NCBI GenBank assembly: GCA_015231395.1
Contig: JADGBP010000069.1
Coordinates: 1 to 6,430, forward strand
Direction of reading: 5' to 3'
Source of the DNA: Desulfamplus sp.
GTDB taxonomy: Bacteria; Desulfobacterota; Desulfobacteria; Desulfobacterales; Desulfobacteraceae
Length of the DNA: 6,430 nucleotides
The translations under genes and the position numbers were made by a program. Numbering within the stretch: the first letter of the stretch is position 1; each line of letters starts with the position of its first letter. Positions 4,901 through 6,430 of the stretch are shown here, piece after piece. The notes under the pieces are model-generated. The model ran no database searches, was not told the DNA's origin, and worked only from the letters and a program-made list of their open reading frames with translations.

Positions 4901-6430
4901 ATGGTTATGATAAAAATAAAAAATATTTTCATTAAAAACCCTTTAATCACTGCCCCTGTTTTGCTCGCACTCATTTTATCAGCAATGCTGACTTTATCTG
5001 TACTGATGCTGACATCATGTTCGGGGGTGTACAAAAAAAAGATCTCAAAAGATGATGGAAATTTGGATAATGATTCCACTGGTTCTGTTGTCTCTGCTTC
5101 TACCATAGTGGATCTTGTTCCTGATCCTGCGTTAGTTCAAGGGGTTTTGCCAAATGGCATGAAGTATATTCTTTTCAAAAACGCGACGCCTAAGGATCGA
5201 GTTAGTATGCACCTCAATGTGCAGTCTGGTTCAATGCACGAACGGGATGATCAGCAGGGAATAGCCCACTATCTCGAACATATGCTTTTTAATGGATCAA
5301 CCCATTTTAAACCAGGAGAGCTTATTGAGTATTTTCAATCAATAGGCATGATGTTCGGTGCTGATGCTAATGCACAGACAGGTTTTTTTGAAACTGCTTA
5401 TGACATCCTTTTGCCTGCGGGTGATAAGTCAAATATGGAAAAAGGGTTGCTGATTCTGCAGGATTATGCTGAGGGTGCACTTCTTTTAGATTCAGAAATT
5501 GAAAGAGAGCGAGGGGTTATACTCGCTGAAATGAGGGAAAGAGACTCAGTATCCTTCAGAACTTTCAAGGCTTCCCTTGAATTTGAATTGCCAGGCTCTC
5601 TTATTGCAAGACGTCTTCCCATTGGGACAGAAAAAGTAATTCAAGCCACAGACAGAGCTCTTTTAAAAGATTTTTATGATACATGGTACAGACCTGACAA
5701 CATGGCAATTGTTATGGTAGGTGACTTTGATATTGATATCGCTGTCACTCTTATTCAGGAGCGATTTGCCTCCATGCAGCCGAGGGCACCTGCTGCAGAA
5801 CTGCCTATGAATACATGGGAAGCCCATGGGAATGAAGAAGTTTTTTATCACCATGAGCCTGAGGCGGGAAAAACCGATATTTCCATTGGAACTGTTAAGT
5901 GGGTACCTTTTGAAACTGAAAGCATAGAATCCTTTAAATATAGGATAGTTCAAAGAATTGCAGATACAGTTGTTCAGAACAGGCTCTCAAAAGACGTAAG
6001 AAAAGAAGACAATCCATTTTCCAATGCTGGAATCTATTCAGGTACATTTCTTCAAAATATTAACCTTACCGCTATAACAGCCCAGTGCTCTCCAGAAGAT
6101 TGGCGGGAGAGTCTTGGTCTTATAGAAAAGACTCTCCGCAGAGCTCTGGAACATGGTTTCACAGAGTCTGAACTTGACCGGGTAAAAGCAGATTTTCTTC
6201 TTGGTCTTAAAGCTGCTGTAAAAGAAGCATCAACCCGTGAAAGCACGGCTATTGCAAAGGATATTATCGGCACCCTGAACAGAAACAGAGTATTTCTTTC
6301 TCCTCAGCAGGAGCAGGATATTCTCAAACCATTTGTTGAGAGCTTGACTGTTGAAGATGTTAATCAAGCTTTTGCGGAGAACTGGGAGGCACAGCACCGA
6401 TTGATTGAAGTTACCGGAAACGCCTTGATC
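4901..6430 (+). CDS. M16 family zinc metallopeptidase lipoprotein (insulinase/PqqL-like), 5' part
   Basis: The first 510 codons of a gene that continues past the window. A hydrophobic signal (about residues 14-37) ends in a lipobox, LTSC, with Cys40 as the predicted lipidation site. Ser at +2 favours the outer membrane under the E. coli rule. A Ser/Asp-rich linker follows. The first M16 domain (about 80-230) opens with VLPNGMKYILF and carries the inverted zinc motif HYLEH at residues 123-127 (two His ligands and the catalytic Glu126). The third ligand is expected in ERERGVILAEMRE (most likely Glu210). The LEHMLFNGS segment is typical. The M16_C-like domain begins near residue 250 (LLKDFYDTWYRPDNMAIVMVGDFD). 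Family members of this type are usually about 900 residues or more and close a two-half chamber around peptides, so roughly half is seen here. The expected role is degradation of peptides or unfolded polypeptides in the periplasm. ATG 4901 is preferred by ribosome binding site spacing, with ATG 4907 an alternative. It follows the ppiD-like gene after 369 bp on the same strand. Confidence 0.92.
   Translation, partial: MVMIKIKNIFIKNPLITAPVLLALILSAMLTLSVLMLTSCSGVYKKKISKDDGNLDNDSTGSVVSASTIVDLVPDPALVQGVLPNGMKYILFKNATPKDRVSMHLNVQSGSMHERDDQQGIAHYLEHMLFNGSTHFKPGELIEYFQSIGMMFGADANAQTGFFETAYDILLPAGDKSNMEKGLLILQDYAEGALLLDSEIERERGVILAEMRERDSVSFRTFKASLEFELPGSLIARRLPIGTEKVIQATDRALLKDFYDTWYRPDNMAIVMVGDFDIDIAVTLIQERFASMQPRAPAAELPMNTWEAHGNEEVFYHHEPEAGKTDISIGTVKWVPFETESIESFKYRIVQRIADTVVQNRLSKDVRKEDNPFSNAGIYSGTFLQNINLTAITAQCSPEDWRESLGLIEKTLRRALEHGFTESELDRVKADFLLGLKAAVKEASTRESTAIAKDIIGTLNRNRVFLSPQQEQDILKPFVESLTVEDVNQAFAENWEAQHRLIEVTGNALI

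Overview
The window reads as a chromosomal segment of a Gram-negative bacterium. It carries an envelope chaperone of the PpiD type, a lipoprotein-type M16 metallopeptidase and type IV pilin or pseudopilin genes. Intergenic DNA is very AT-rich, while scattered GC-rich palindromes sit between genes. This combination would suit a low-to-moderate GC Desulfobacterota-like organism, but that placement is a weak inference and no marker gene here settles it.

Left part (1-1700, all minus strand): two type IV pilin/pseudopilin (GspH/FimT-like) reading frames follow a small predicted three-helix membrane protein. The first pilin gene (668-1261) is intact. The second (starting at 619) is unusual. It has no stop codon before the next pilin start at 103, and its reading frame runs straight through that start's ribosome binding site into a second pilin N-terminus. 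That frame then leaves the window. The two starts are exactly 516 bp (172 codons) apart, and a 127-bp stretch covering the ribosome binding site, start and first 34 codons is identical in both copies. This looks like a recent in-frame tandem duplication that makes a pilin-pilin fusion, possibly the beginning of a longer array beyond the window edge. It is the most interesting object here.

Middle (1701-2620): this is non-coding apart from a complete minus-strand tRNA-Ala (GGC anticodon, CCA encoded), followed by a strong bidirectional hairpin terminator. The AT-rich stretch between the tRNA and the next gene contains two perfect TTGACA elements facing in opposite directions within a 10-bp inverted repeat, and several short tandem repeats.

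Right part (2621-6430, plus strand): a complete PpiD-like membrane-anchored periplasmic parvulin is followed by 369 bp of non-coding DNA with two palindromic repeat elements. Then comes the first 510 codons of an M16 (insulinase/PqqL-like) zinc peptidase lipoprotein that runs off the window. Both proteins act in the periplasm or envelope (folding and proteolysis), but the palindromes and the gap make co-transcription uncertain.
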